Source of the DNA: UBA6623 sp965238125
GTDB lineage: Bacteria > Acidobacteriota > Terriglobia > Bryobacterales > UBA6623
DNA: 64,000 nucleotides
Reading direction: 5' to 3'
Assembly: GCA_965238125.1 (NCBI GenBank)
Contig: OZ250179.1
Location: 6,857,830-6,921,829, forward strand
The notes under the pieces were generated by a model. It did no database searches. It was not told the DNA's origin and saw only the letters and a program-made list of their open reading frames with translations. Both the position numbers and the translations under genes were made by a program. Below are positions 8,623 through 18,129 of the stretch, piece by piece. The stretch's first letter is position 1; the number at the start of each line of letters is the position of its first letter.

Positions 8623-8685
8623 GGCCGTTAAGAAATGGAAACTCTATCGAGACACTGGTCCGATGCGGCACTGTACGGGGCACTC

Positions 8686-8740
8686 GACGTGGCGCGCGCC
8701 TCCAGGCGAGCCGTGGCGGCATTCATGCCGCCATGTCTTC
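8686..8740 (-). repeat. REP-like two-hairpin repeat (family R1, copy b)
   Basis: Reverse-orientation copy located between the DUF1549 and DUF1501 genes. Main hairpin TGGCGGCA-TTCA-TGCCGCCA is perfect; compared with copies c and d the third stem pair is changed on both sides (T-A to G-C), preserving pairing. A second, smaller GC hairpin precedes it. Confidence 0.75.
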
Positions 8741-8813
8741 CCGCCACCACCCCAAACGAATACGGCAGGCTGCCCGCCTTCCCGACTGTAGTGGTCCAAT
8801 CAAGGAAAAAGCC

Positions 8814-10232
8814 ATGAACGAACAGGAACGTTTCGACAAACTGATCCGCAAATACCCGCACCCCCACGTAGGGTTTTACGATCGTCCCTTGGGAACCAGA
8901 CGGCAGTTCTTTCGCCTGCTCGGCACCGGGCTGACCGGGCATTTTCTCAGCGGCTCGCTCCTCCCGACACCGGCCAATGCCCAGGCTCCGGTAGCCACCC
9001 AAGGAACGGCCAAACAGGTGATCTTCGTCTTCTTGAAGGGCGCGCCCAGTCAGCCCGACACCTTCGATTTCAAGATGACACCCGATACGCCGGCCGACTT
9101 GGCGCCAGAGACCATCAACGGCATTCAGTTCCCCGTCGGGCTGCTCCCCAATCTTGCTCAATGCCTCGATAAGATGGCGATCATCCGGTCGGGATCGGCC
9201 TGGGCCTTGGCTCACGGATTGGCGCAAACCTGGTTCCAAATAGGCCGCAACCCGGTATCGGCAACCGGCGGCATCGCCCCCCACGTCGGAAGCGTCGTGG
9301 CCCTCGAAAAAGACTCCGAGCGTCGGCCGGATCAGATTCTGCCGACCTTCATCGCCCTCAATGCCGCCAACGCCCCCGGGGCGGGCTACTTCCCCGTCTC
9401 CTTCGGGCCGTTCAAGACCCAGCCCTCGGCCGAGGGGCTTACCTCCACGCAACACGCCGACGGCCAAGCGCGTTTTGAAAAGCGCTGGGGCATGCTCGAG
9501 CTGATCGACGCCGATCTGCGCGGACCCGACTCCCCGCTTGGCGCGCCCGCCGCGGGGATGACTTCGTTCTATGAGAGCGCTCGGGATCTGATGTTTAACC
9601 CGATCGTCGAAGACGCTTTTACCTTCACGACCGAGGAAAGCCTGCGATACGGCGACAGTGCCTTCGGGGACGCCTGCGTGATCGCGAAGAAGATCGTCGC
9701 GGCCGACCAAGGAACGCGTTTCATCCAAATCGACCTCGATGGTTGGGATCATCACATGGGAATCTATGACCGCAACGAGGTCAATGGCCGCGAAACCGGA
9801 CGCAATATCTACGCCCAAGCGGCACAACTGGACCCGGCGTTGGCGGCGCTGCTCGGGGACTTGGAAACCGACGGCTTGCTCGACGAGACCTTGGTCTTGG
9901 TTTCGGGCGAGTTCGGCCGCACCATCGGACCGACGACTAACGACCGCTCGGGCCGCGACCACTACCCGCAAATGTTCTATGTGTTCGCCGGCGGCGGAGT
10001 GACAGGCGGCAAGGTGATCGGCGAGACCAGCGCCGACGGGGCGTTCACGGTCGATCCCGGCTGGTCGCGCTTTCGCAACGTGCGCCCCGAAGACATCGAG
10101 GCGACGATCTACTCCGCGCTCGGCATCAACTGGACCACCGTCCGCGACGACGACCCGCTAGGCCGAGGTTTCGAATACGTCCCCGGCTCCGCCGAAGACC
10201 TCTACGGCCCGGTCGACGAACTGTGGAGTTAG
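8814..10232 (+). CDS. DUF1501 domain secreted protein
   Basis: A 472-residue member of DUF1501, a family related to alkaline-phosphatase/sulfatase folds and nearly always encoded next to DUF1549/1553 genes. Residues 29-30 (RR in GTRRQFFRLLG) start a Tat-like signal ending near ANAQA at residue 57. Conserved pieces visible are VIFVFLKGAPSQPDTFD, IDLDGWDHHMG, VSGEFGRTIG and GRDHYPQMF. AAGGA lies 7-8 bases before the chosen ATG; the frame extends upstream but that part overlaps the hairpin repeat. Probably exported with, and acting together with, the preceding gene product; the substrate is unknown. Confidence 0.85.
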   Translation: MNEQERFDKLIRKYPHPHVGFYDRPLGTRRQFFRLLGTGLTGHFLSGSLLPTPANAQAPVATQGTAKQVIFVFLKGAPSQPDTFDFKMTPDTPADLAPETINGIQFPVGLLPNLAQCLDKMAIIRSGSAWALAHGLAQTWFQIGRNPVSATGGIAPHVGSVVALEKDSERRPDQILPTFIALNAANAPGAGYFPVSFGPFKTQPSAEGLTSTQHADGQARFEKRWGMLELIDADLRGPDSPLGAPAAGMTSFYESARDLMFNPIVEDAFTFTTEESLRYGDSAFGDACVIAKKIVAADQGTRFIQIDLDGWDHHMGIYDRNEVNGRETGRNIYAQAAQLDPALAALLGDLETDGLLDETLVLVSGEFGRTIGPTTNDRSGRDHYPQMFYVFAGGGVTGGKVIGETSADGAFTVDPGWSRFRNVRPEDIEATIYSALGINWTTVRDDDPLGRGFEYVPGSAEDLYGPVDELWS

Positions 10233-10282
10233 CCCTGAGTTAGCCCTGGAAATTGGGAATCCGAACGGGGCCGTCGGCGGGG

Positions 10283-10579
10283 TTACTCTTTCCCCGGCAG
10301 GTCGATCATTCTTTCGTCGGGGCCGATCCAGCGGAGCTCTTCGCGGATGATGCGGTCAATTTCCTTGCCGTTGGGGTCCAGATCCTCGATGACTTGTTCA
10401 AGCTCCGCGTTCTCTTCCCGCAGCTTGAGAATTTCCGCCGCCGTCTCGCGCTCTCTTTCCCATGAGCCGTTGAGCACGACGAAACGATCGTGTACCGAGA
10501 AGCGATAAAAGGCCAGCAAGCCCAACACAATCACGCACCCGCCGACGATGCGCAGCCGTGATGCTTTCGGGAGACCCAC
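10283..10579 (-). CDS. ftsB: FtsB/DivIC-type septum formation initiator
   Basis: A 98-residue bitopic protein: short cytoplasmic N-terminus, one membrane helix (about residues 11-27), a coiled coil (RERETAAEILKLREENAELEQ) and a C-terminal IREELRWIGPDER box typical of FtsB/DivIC, which link the divisome to FtsL and FtsQ. It is divergent from cutA with about 105 bases between starts, and no division genes are adjacent. Symbol assigned by family, not by proven orthology. Confidence 0.85.
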   Translation of the reverse strand: MGLPKASRLRIVGGCVIVLGLLAFYRFSVHDRFVVLNGSWERERETAAEILKLREENAELEQVIEDLDPNGKEIDRIIREELRWIGPDERMIDLPGKE

Positions 10580-10685
10580 TTTCTCCAGTATAATTCAGTG
10601 CCGCCGTTCTCAACGCACGGTTCGAGGAGATCGCTGCGGCATTTCCCACGCACTACCATTCGCGCGGGATAACGCGGGAGTTGTC

Positions 10686-11012
10686 ATGACCGACAAAGTC
10701 ATCGCCTACACCACTTGCTCGGACAAGGCCGAAGCCGAGAAACTCGCTCAGCACCTGATCGAGCAACGCCTGGCCGCCTGTGTCAGCGTGCTGCCCGGCG
10801 TCAAGTCTTTCTATCGCTGGCAAGGGAAGATCGAAGCCGACGAGGAAATCCTGCTGATGATCAAGACCTCGCGCGATTTGGTGGATGAAGTCAGGCGGCA
10901 GCTCGATCGGCTCCACAGTTATGATCTGCCCGAGTTGATCGTCGCGCCCATCGTCGACGGCTCGCCAAACTATCTTGCCTGGCTCGAGGGCGAGCTGAAG
11001 CCTGTGGAATAG
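10686..11012 (+). CDS. cutA: CutA1 divalent-cation tolerance protein
   Basis: A 108-residue trimeric PII-like-fold protein. The start TTCSDKAEAEKLAQHLIEQR with LAACVSV, the YRWQGKI strand and the C-terminal SYDLPELIVAPI segment are family signatures. CutA1 is linked to copper tolerance in E. coli, but its molecular role is unsettled. I chose the ATG that begins at the conserved domain; the frame remains open upstream without homology. Divergently transcribed from ftsB. Confidence 0.92.
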   Translation: MTDKVIAYTTCSDKAEAEKLAQHLIEQRLAACVSVLPGVKSFYRWQGKIEADEEILLMIKTSRDLVDEVRRQLDRLHSYDLPELIVAPIVDGSPNYLAWLEGELKPVE

Positions 11013-11036
11013 AGTCTCGCTTAGCAACACCAAACC

Positions 11037-11337
11037 GAGCCGCGCACGTTAGTAAGCGGTATGCGATGAAGCCGTTCCACCGCAACGAAGGTGATGGAAG
11101 CACGGTACCCGAGAACGGCGACCGCACCGCCGCCGACCGAATCAGTTCCATCGAATCAACAAACCTGGCCGGCGCGAAATGTCGCGTCAGGCACTGCCCT
11201 CCGCCTGAACCATCGAAGCCGACACCCTTGCTGATTCCTCGGCAAAGAGATTCCCGGCTTGCCGGCGTCACGCTTCCGCCCCTTGCTTTCGGCGTTGAAC
11301 GAACTAATCACATACCGCTTACGAACGTGCGCGGCTC
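11037..11337. mobile_element. Small non-coding element with 31-bp terminal inverted repeats (MITE-like, type M2)
   Basis: The left end (11037-11067) begins GAGCCGCGCACGTTAGTAAG and the right end (11307-11337) is its complement with 29 of 31 positions matching. There is no credible coding sequence in the 301 bp. An internal block at about 11127-11160 (GCCGACCGAAT followed by AGTTCCAT) is closely similar, inverted, to the core of the element at 30251-30360. It occupies most of the 550-bp gene-free stretch between cutA and the patatin gene; the remainder holds nothing I can name. Confidence 0.7.
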
Positions 11338-11564
11338 AGTTTGCGGCACCGAAACCTACGCGTGACTCATCGAGCGACAACCGGCAAGGCGGCTCAACCA
11401 TAAGCACGTCGGTGAAACCCGCGTACTCAATGCCGCACTCTTCCCACTGGAAGAACCGCCGAAACTAACGCTACACCGCCGCCGGACCGATCCTCGCGAT
11501 AGACTGTCAATGACGTCGACGAATCGAGGGTTGGGCGTCACCGGCTCTGACCGGGGCGCGTCTA

Positions 11565-13424
11565 ATGGGCATGGGAATACTCGCTGGGCCCGGAGCCTCC
11601 GCGGCCGGCGTCATGTCAAGTCCGTTCAAAACCATGAGCAGATACGACAGCTTGGCGGAATTGCTCGGGATTCGGCGCAAACCCGAGCAAGAGGTCCCGG
11701 CAACCAAAAAGCCCGCCGACGATCCCTGGTTGCTGCTGCGCCCCGATTACCTCGACATCGACGGGCTGGCGCGGGACCTCGAGCACCAGGTCGTCTTCGA
11801 AAACGGCCGTTGGATCGAAAAGCCCCTCGACCCGGCGAACCGCAAAGTCGCCCTCGCCATCAGCGGCGGCGGAGCGGCGGGGGCCTACTGCGCGGGCGTG
11901 ATCGAAGCTCTCGTTACACGCCTCAAGGAACGCGGCATCGAGATCGATTTACTGGTCGGAACTTCGGCCGGCGCTTTGAACGCTTACGGCGTCCTGCTGG
12001 AGAGCTTGGGCATGGCGAATTCCCAGATCGCCCGCGATCCGGAACTCCAGCAACCCTACTCGAGCTTCATCGCTTCGATTTGGTCCTATCTAGACCGTCA
12101 TCGCAAGACCTCCACTTGGATCGTCGGCCGAAGGGCCTGGATCGTGGCGTTGGCCGGGCGCGGGGCGAGCAGCCGCTGGTTGCGGCTGGCTTTGGGCCTG
12201 CTTCTCGCGGCGCTGGTTCTGGCGCTGAACCCTTTCTTGCTGTTCGGGGTTTCACTGCTCGTAGGGTTGGAGGGCTGGTGGCCGGCGTGGCTCGAAGCCG
12301 GTCATGCGCTGAATTTCACGGCCCTGGGAGTGGCCTCGTTGTTGTTTTGGCTGATTGTGGCAGGCATCATCCTGCGACGCTTTCGCTATAGCCTGTTTCG
12401 CGACGTGCCCTTGCTGCGGTTGCTGGCCAACACGGGCCCGGGGGGCGACTTGAGCCAGCCCTGGTTCTGGTCACGCGAAAAGACGGTCGACCGCGCTCGT
12501 GTGCTGAGCCGCCGTATCGTCGAGGCTTGGTACAAGGATGACCGCGCGCCGGAATTGATTCTCACGGCAACCGACATCTCATTGGGCCGCGAGTGTCTGT
12601 TCACCTTGGTGCGGCCCCGCACCTACCGCCGTTTAGCGCAGTCCGAGTGGGTCGCCGTACAGTTTGATTCCGGCGACGAGGCAAGCCGTCCCTATCGGCG
12701 CGAGGCCGGCTCCTTGTTTGCTCTGGGGGAGAACTTCCTGCAGTCGATCGCGGGGTCGACGGCCGTACCCGGCGCTTTTCCGGCGCAACAAATCGGCCTC
12801 TACGGTCCGGGCGGACGACACGAGGTCCGCCATGTGTTCGTCGACGGCGGCGTGTTGAACAACAGCCCGGTACATATCGCCATCGACGCCGGCGCGACGC
12901 ACATGATCTCGCTCGAGGTCGAGCCGCTCGGCAGGACCCGACCGCTCGATGTCGATGACCGCAAGCAGAACTACAACTTACTCGGGACCGCCATCGAGAC
13001 CTTTGCCGCGCTGCTCGAACTCTCAACCTCCGAAGACATTCGACGAACCGTCACCTGGAACCGCTTTCTCGCCGAACACCCCGAAGTCGTCGGCTCCCTT
13101 GAGGCGGAGCCGAATGCCGAAGACGCAGGGCCGAATGCCGATGACGCCGAGCTGAATGCCGCCAAAGACGCCGAGCCCGCCGATGCGCCCTCGGCTCGTC
13201 GGAAAACCACCAAACGAATCATCCCCCTTTACCGCGTCGCCCCGGCCGAGCGAGAAATCGGCACCGTCGAGTTCGACGGCCATTATGAGGACGGCCGTTG
13301 CGTCGTTACTCTGCGCGACTGGCTTCGCCGCGGCTACGTCGACATGCAGGGCCGACACATCTGGAGGGCAACCTTGGAAACCGAGCCCAAGCCCGAAACC
13401 CCCGCTTCCGACGCGACATCGTAG
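11565..13424 (+). CDS. Patatin-like phospholipase with inserted membrane segment
   Basis: A 619-residue patatin-family hydrolase. The oxyanion-hole loop is SGGGAAGAY (residues 100-108), the nucleophile is Ser134 in GTSAG, and the catalytic Asp is Asp427 in FVDGG. The family usually keeps these parts in one ~300-residue domain; here about 290 residues separate Ser and Asp, including two or three hydrophobic helices at roughly residues 205-275, so the enzyme is probably membrane-anchored. A repetitive NAEDAGPNADDAELNAA stretch occurs near residue 510. The start is uncertain: three in-frame ATG codons lie within the first 24 residues. Confidence 0.82.
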   Translation: MGMGILAGPGASAAGVMSSPFKTMSRYDSLAELLGIRRKPEQEVPATKKPADDPWLLLRPDYLDIDGLARDLEHQVVFENGRWIEKPLDPANRKVALAISGGGAAGAYCAGVIEALVTRLKERGIEIDLLVGTSAGALNAYGVLLESLGMANSQIARDPELQQPYSSFIASIWSYLDRHRKTSTWIVGRRAWIVALAGRGASSRWLRLALGLLLAALVLALNPFLLFGVSLLVGLEGWWPAWLEAGHALNFTALGVASLLFWLIVAGIILRRFRYSLFRDVPLLRLLANTGPGGDLSQPWFWSREKTVDRARVLSRRIVEAWYKDDRAPELILTATDISLGRECLFTLVRPRTYRRLAQSEWVAVQFDSGDEASRPYRREAGSLFALGENFLQSIAGSTAVPGAFPAQQIGLYGPGGRHEVRHVFVDGGVLNNSPVHIAIDAGATHMISLEVEPLGRTRPLDVDDRKQNYNLLGTAIETFAALLELSTSEDIRRTVTWNRFLAEHPEVVGSLEAEPNAEDAGPNADDAELNAAKDAEPADAPSARRKTTKRIIPLYRVAPAEREIGTVEFDGHYEDGRCVVTLRDWLRRGYVDMQGRHIWRATLETEPKPETPASDATS

Positions 13425-13898
13425 CCCCCATTTCGCCCTCGATCCCAAACCACCACCCCCTGACTAAATCTTTGATTCCACTAGGCCTTGCGTGGACGGC
13501 TCCTAAGGCGGGCCCCGCTGCCCCATCAAGCTCTAACGGCGTAGGGCCAAATACTCAAGACGCTTAGTGCGAATCGCCGATTCCACCTCAGGCCGCCGTT
13601 GCCTACAGTCAAAATTAGCGGTCCTCATTAACAACACGAACAGCGACCCCCTTGCCGATCCGACGGGCGGCACGACAGACAACCGTACCGAAGTCATGAC
13701 GGGTCCATCGCTTGCCCCGGACGGCAGGAGGCGAGAAATGCGCGCTAATACCAAGTTCTTTGTCTTGAGGACGATAAAGAATATAGTCATTCCCCTGTCC
13801 CCGGCGACCGAGCCACCCTTCGGTCCTCTCGCCGGTCGGAGCCGGCGCCGACGCGCCCTCCGGGCGTTTTTGACGGGGTCAACAGCGGCAAGGCGTCC
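13425..13898. other. Gene-poor spacer upstream of the Tad operon
   Basis: No recognisable gene in 474 bases. One short frame (ATG 13738, preceded by AGGAGG at good spacing) ends in an ATGA overlap with cpaB, but the 54-residue product is Arg/Pro-rich and unlike any pilus protein. A terminator-like hairpin lies near its 3' part. Confidence 0.4.
13854..13871 (+). terminator. Terminator-like hairpin before cpaB
   Basis: CGCCC-TCC-GGGCG followed by TTTTT. The stem is short (5 bp) but GC-only and the T-run is immediate. It lies 28 bases before cpaB, so it could end upstream transcription or attenuate the pilus operon. Confidence 0.45.
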
Positions 13899-14732
13899 AT
13901 GAATAAAAAGCTCGTTATCGTGATCGGCGTGGCTGTATTGGCGGCCACCGGATCCACGTACTTCTTCTACCGCATGATTTCCCAAAACTTCGTGGAGAGT
14001 GGGAATGTCGTGCCGCGCGACCTTTCGGTGATCGTCGCGGCCCGTGATCTGCCGCGCGGCCAAGCGCTCAGCCTCGAGGACGTCGAGGAGGCTCCCTGGT
14101 CGGGCCCTAATTTGCCGCCGGGCGCTTTGACGGATGTAAAGGCTGTCATCGGCAAAGTCATGCTGGTCGGCGCCGTCGACGGAGAGACATTACTCCTGGA
14201 ACATATCCACTCCGAAGACGACGCCTTCGCGGCCGTGCGTATTCGACCCGGTATGCGGGCGGTCTCGGTGCACCTCACCGAGTTCGCGGGAGTGAACCAA
14301 ATCGTCGAAGAAGGCGACCGCGTGGATGTTCTCGTCGCAACCGCGCAGCCGGCGGCCGGCAACAACCAGGTCAACATCAAGACGATTCTCCAAAACGTCG
14401 AGGTCTTGTCGACCGGCCGCGTCATTTCGGGGAAGTCCCAGCCGGTGGCCACCCTCTTGGTCGCCGCCGAACATTCCGAGATGCTCAACGCGGCGGACCA
14501 CGCCGGGTACATTCGGCTCGCTTTGAGGAACCCCCTCGACAACAAGGTGAAGCCCACGCCCGGCACGCGGCTGCGAGACGTCCTGCGCGCCAAGGTTACG
14601 TCCAGTGAAGTCGCGGCCCCGGCCGCGCGGCCCGACTTCGACGCGGACGACTCGGTGGCGGTTCCCTCCACGCAAGCCGCGCCCGCGGCGGGTGCGGCCG
14701 ATGCCAATCCGGCTTCGCTGACCACGCAGTAG
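13899..14732 (+). CDS. cpaB: Flp pilus assembly protein CpaB (RcpC)
   Basis: A 277-residue periplasmic component of the Tad/Flp pilus. An N-terminal membrane anchor (residues 4-25) precedes a SAF domain (DLSVIVAARDLPRGQALS onward) and the RcpC/CpaB core (AVSVHLTEFAGVNQIVEEGDRVDVL). The last ~50 residues are Ala/Pro/Asp-rich and low-complexity. It is first in a four-gene run with the ATPase and both platform proteins. The outer-membrane secretin that CpaB normally accompanies is not in the window. Confidence 0.92.
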   Translation: MNKKLVIVIGVAVLAATGSTYFFYRMISQNFVESGNVVPRDLSVIVAARDLPRGQALSLEDVEEAPWSGPNLPPGALTDVKAVIGKVMLVGAVDGETLLLEHIHSEDDAFAAVRIRPGMRAVSVHLTEFAGVNQIVEEGDRVDVLVATAQPAAGNNQVNIKTILQNVEVLSTGRVISGKSQPVATLLVAAEHSEMLNAADHAGYIRLALRNPLDNKVKPTPGTRLRDVLRAKVTSSEVAAPAARPDFDADDSVAVPSTQAAPAAGAADANPASLTTQ

Positions 14733-14746
14733 TCCAACAAAACAGC

Positions 14747-16108
14747 ATGGCGGAAGACACCACTCCATCCACGACCGGCGCTTCCCCGGAAGACACCGCG
14801 CGCAAGGCCGCCGCGGCCCGCGCGCGCCCCGAATACATGGAGATGAAGCACCGCCTTCATCGCCGCCTGCTCGAACGCATCAATCTCGGACGGTTGGCCG
14901 AAATCGATGCGCCGCGCGTCCGCAGTGAAGTGCGTAGCGCCGTCGCCGCCTTGGTCGCCGAGGACGAACAGCAGCTTCCTCCCGAAAGCAACGAGCAGCT
15001 CATCGAGGAAGTCTTGAACGAGGTGTTCGGGCTGGGACCCCTCGAGGCCCTCATGAAGGACCCGACCGTTTCCGACATCCTCGTCACCACGCCGGATTTG
15101 GTGCATGTCGAGCGATTTGGAAAACTCGAGAAGACGTCGGTTCGGTTTAAGGACAACGCCCACCTACAACGCATCATCCAAAAGATCGTCGGGCAGGCCG
15201 GGCGCCGCATCGACGAAGCTTCCCCGATGGTCGATGCCCGTTTGCCCGACGGCTCGCGGATCAACGCCGTCATCGCGCCCGTTGCCGTCAAAGGGCCGCT
15301 GCTTTCGATTCGACGTTTTTCGGCCGAGAAGATAACCGCCGCCGACCTGGTCGAAATGGGTTCGGCCGGGCCTCGAATCATGGAATTTTTGTCGGCCTGC
15401 GTCAAGGCGCGACTCAATATCCTGATCACCGGCGGTACCGGGTCGGGTAAGACGACGCTTCTCAACGTCCTTTCGTCGTTCATCGGCGCGGACGAGAGGA
15501 TCGTGACGATCGAGGACACCGCCGAGCTGCAGTTGCAGCAAGAGCACGTGGCGAGCATGGAGACCCGCCCGCCTAACCTCGAAGGAGAGGGCGCCATTCG
15601 CCAACGCCAACTGGTCATTAACAGCCTCCGCATGCGGCCCGACCGCATCATCGTCGGCGAGGTACGCGGCGAGGAAGTGCTCGATATGATGCAAGCGATG
15701 AACACCGGCCACGACGGCTCGCTGGCGACCATCCACGCCAACAACTGCGTGGACGCCGTCAGTCGGCTTGAGCTGATGGTGAACCTCGCCAATTCCAATA
15801 TTTCGATGCAATCGATTCGCAAGCAAATCGCGGCCGCTATCCACGTTTACGTGCATATCGCGCGTTTCAACGACGGCACCCGCCGAATCACGCAGGTGGC
15901 CGAGTCCTCCGGCCTCCAAGACGGTGAAATCGCTTTGCGGGATATCTTCGTCTTTGAGAAACTCGGCGTCTCGGCCGACGGCTGCGTCGAGGGTGACTTC
16001 CGGACGACCGGAAGAACTCCGCGTTTCTGGGAGCGGTTGCGACGTAGTCAGCTAACTCTTTCCGATGACCTTTTTGAACCCATCGGGAGCGTGGACGTGC
16101 CGTCCTAG
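14747..16108 (+). CDS. cpaF: Tad pilus assembly ATPase CpaF/TadA
   Basis: A 453-residue secretion ATPase of the CpaF/TadA group that powers Flp pilus assembly. Walker A is GGTGSGKTT near residue 230; the Asp-box ERIVTIEDTAEL, Walker B-region RPDRIIVGEVRGEE and the His-box GHDGSLATIHAN follow. The N-terminal ~95 residues carry the helical domain used by this group (RLHRRLLERINLGRL). It lies 14 bases after cpaB. Confidence 0.95.
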   Translation: MAEDTTPSTTGASPEDTARKAAAARARPEYMEMKHRLHRRLLERINLGRLAEIDAPRVRSEVRSAVAALVAEDEQQLPPESNEQLIEEVLNEVFGLGPLEALMKDPTVSDILVTTPDLVHVERFGKLEKTSVRFKDNAHLQRIIQKIVGQAGRRIDEASPMVDARLPDGSRINAVIAPVAVKGPLLSIRRFSAEKITAADLVEMGSAGPRIMEFLSACVKARLNILITGGTGSGKTTLLNVLSSFIGADERIVTIEDTAELQLQQEHVASMETRPPNLEGEGAIRQRQLVINSLRMRPDRIIVGEVRGEEVLDMMQAMNTGHDGSLATIHANNCVDAVSRLELMVNLANSNISMQSIRKQIAAAIHVYVHIARFNDGTRRITQVAESSGLQDGEIALRDIFVFEKLGVSADGCVEGDFRTTGRTPRFWERLRRSQLTLSDDLFEPIGSVDVPS

Positions 16109-16156
16109 CCGGCTAAAGGCGAAACCGCCGCGCAAGCGATCGGAGTTGTCAAGACA

Positions 16157-17116
16157 GTGCTCGAACTTACCGTTTATGTGACGATTTGGGGCTTGAGCTT
16201 CGTGATCGCCGGCGTGGCGGCGGTCCTGGCATGGGCCCTGATCGAGCGTTTCGTGCTCAAGCGCGACGACGCCGAGCCCGATCATCCGAGCGACGAGGCC
16301 CCGGGACTGCTGCGCGACGAAGTTCTCAGCACGCTCTCCGTCTTCGCCGCCGTGCTCGAGCGTTTCCGTTTCTTCAAAACCTTGAACGGCTGGCTGGCGG
16401 AGGCCGATATTCCCTGGTCGGTCGGCCGCGTGGTGCTGATGATGCTGGTCGCCGGCGCGGTCACCCTCAACGTGCTGGTGCGCGTCGACGTGATTCCCAA
16501 TTTCGGCGTTTGGATTTGTGCCGCCGCGACCGCCTCGACGCCCATCTGGTATGTCCGCTCGCGCCGACGGCGCCGTCTCAAGCAAATCGAGGACCAATTG
16601 CCCGAAGCGCTCGACTTTCTCTCGCGCGCCTTGGTGGCCGGGCATTCGCTGCCCATGGCGCTGGAGCTGCTCGCTGACGAAGTCGACCTTCCCCTCGCCG
16701 GGGAGCTGCGCAAAACCGTCGACGAATATAACCTCGGCCTGTCGATGAACGACGCCGTGCAAAGCCTCGGCGACCGTTTGCCGAGCGTCGATATCGAGTT
16801 CTTTGTCTCGGCGGTGATGACGCAATCGCGTACCGGCGGCAATCTGCATGAGCTGCTCGACTCGCTGGCCGAGACAATTCGCGAACGCCAATCGCTTAAG
16901 GGCCAAATCCATGCGCTCACCGCGAACGGCCGCATGACGGCGCTAGTGCTCAGTCTTCTCCCAATCTTCGTGGCCGCCGTGATGATGCTGGTCAACCAAG
17001 ACTACTTGTCGATTCTGATCAATCACCCCCTCGGCAAGATGCTTGTGTTTCTCGCGGCCTGCGGCCAGGTGACGGCGTATTTCGTAATCAGGAAAATCGC
17101 CGATATCAAGGTGTAA
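16157..17116 (+). CDS. tadB: Tad pilus inner-membrane platform protein TadB
   Basis: A 319-residue T2SSF-domain membrane protein with N-terminal helices, the conserved cytoplasmic LPEALDFLSRALVAGHSLPMALELL core, and a C-terminal helix pair. Starts with GTG; a GGAG-containing stretch lies about ten bases upstream. It is followed by tadC with a 6-base gap, and the two are expected to form the platform driven by the CpaF ATPase. Confidence 0.92.
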   Translation: MLELTVYVTIWGLSFVIAGVAAVLAWALIERFVLKRDDAEPDHPSDEAPGLLRDEVLSTLSVFAAVLERFRFFKTLNGWLAEADIPWSVGRVVLMMLVAGAVTLNVLVRVDVIPNFGVWICAAATASTPIWYVRSRRRRRLKQIEDQLPEALDFLSRALVAGHSLPMALELLADEVDLPLAGELRKTVDEYNLGLSMNDAVQSLGDRLPSVDIEFFVSAVMTQSRTGGNLHELLDSLAETIRERQSLKGQIHALTANGRMTALVLSLLPIFVAAVMMLVNQDYLSILINHPLGKMLVFLAACGQVTAYFVIRKIADIKV

Positions 17117-17122
17117 GCAAAG

Positions 17123-18016
17123 ATGATTCTAGCGGCCACTACAGCTTTTTTCATCATGATGATGTCGTTTGCCGGCGGCCTCAGCTACTGGGTCTGGAGC
17201 CGCGAGGCGGCCGGCGTCGGCCTTGACGAAGATACGCCGACCAACCTGCCCGAGCGGCTCCGCGTGCTTTATCAAGTTGGTCGGGCCGTTTCGGCCGAGA
17301 GCCACGACCGCCAATTGCAACCCGATCTGATTGCGGCGGGGATGCGCGACGAAAGCGCGATTTACGTCTTCTACGGCTCGAAAGCTCTCTCGTTCGCTCT
17401 GTTCCCCGTGCTGACGTTCGTTCTGATATATTCGGTCAACCCCAACTTGTTTATGCTGCTGCCGATGTTGGCGCTGGCCTGCATGGTCGCCTTCCGCATC
17501 CCCGACTGGTATCTGCAGCGCAGCATCACCAAGCGCCGCCGGAAGATCAATACCGGGCTGCCCGACTTTCTTGATTTGCTGGTGATCTCGGTCGAAAGCG
17601 GACTTTCGCTCGAGCAGGGAATCGCCGACACCGCGCACGACCTCCGACGCGCTCACCCGGTAATTCACGACGAGATCTCCGTCTTTCAACTCGAAACCCA
17701 AGCCGGCACGACTCGTTCCGATGCCTTGCGGAATCTTTCCATCAGAACCCGCGAACCCGAGATGCGAAAACTAACGTCGCTGTTGATTCAAGCCGACCGC
17801 TTCGGCACCAGCGTATCGAAGATCCTTCGCACCCAGGCCCGCTACATGCGCACTCGCCGCCGGCACCGCGCCGAAGAGTTGGCCCATAAGGTCGGCGTAA
17901 AGATGGTCTTCCCGATCTTTTTCCTCATCATGCCTTCGATGTTTTTGGTCACTGCCGGCCCCGCTCTGTTGATGGTCATGACGGGCTTCAGCGGCGGCGG
18001 CCTGTTCGGTAAATAG
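17123..18016 (+). CDS. tadC: Tad pilus inner-membrane platform protein TadC
   Basis: A 297-residue second T2SSF-type platform protein: RRKINTGLPDFLDLLVISVESGLSLEQGI core, three to four membrane helices, and a typical C-terminus (KMVFPIFFLIMPSMFLVTAGPALL). It is the last gene of the visible Tad operon; cpaC, cpaE, the prepilin peptidase and tadV are missing here. An Flp-type pilin is encoded separately at 22.1-22.4 kb. Confidence 0.92.
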   Translation: MILAATTAFFIMMMSFAGGLSYWVWSREAAGVGLDEDTPTNLPERLRVLYQVGRAVSAESHDRQLQPDLIAAGMRDESAIYVFYGSKALSFALFPVLTFVLIYSVNPNLFMLLPMLALACMVAFRIPDWYLQRSITKRRRKINTGLPDFLDLLVISVESGLSLEQGIADTAHDLRRAHPVIHDEISVFQLETQAGTTRSDALRNLSIRTREPEMRKLTSLLIQADRFGTSVSKILRTQARYMRTRRRHRAEELAHKVGVKMVFPIFFLIMPSMFLVTAGPALLMVMTGFSGGGLFGK

Positions 18017-18129
18017 AGGTCGGTTTCGACTGCTTCGACAGGTTTGAGACTTTGGTCGTCGCAGGTCACTCCATAATGCCCAGCCCGCGCGGTAAGGCAG
18101 CGGCGCGGTTGACCTGAAGCCCACGGGAC

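Noticed and set aside
8628..9971. 447-residue minus-strand frame over the DUF1501 gene
   Set aside because: The plus strand carries recognised DUF1501 motifs and a Tat signal; the minus frame has no recognisable domain.
13567..13902. Short plus-strand frame ending in ATGA with cpaB, preceded by AGGAGG at 13726
   Set aside because: The product is Arg/Pro-rich with no family resemblance and a terminator-like hairpin lies inside it. The SD and coupling keep it possible, but I would not call it a gene.
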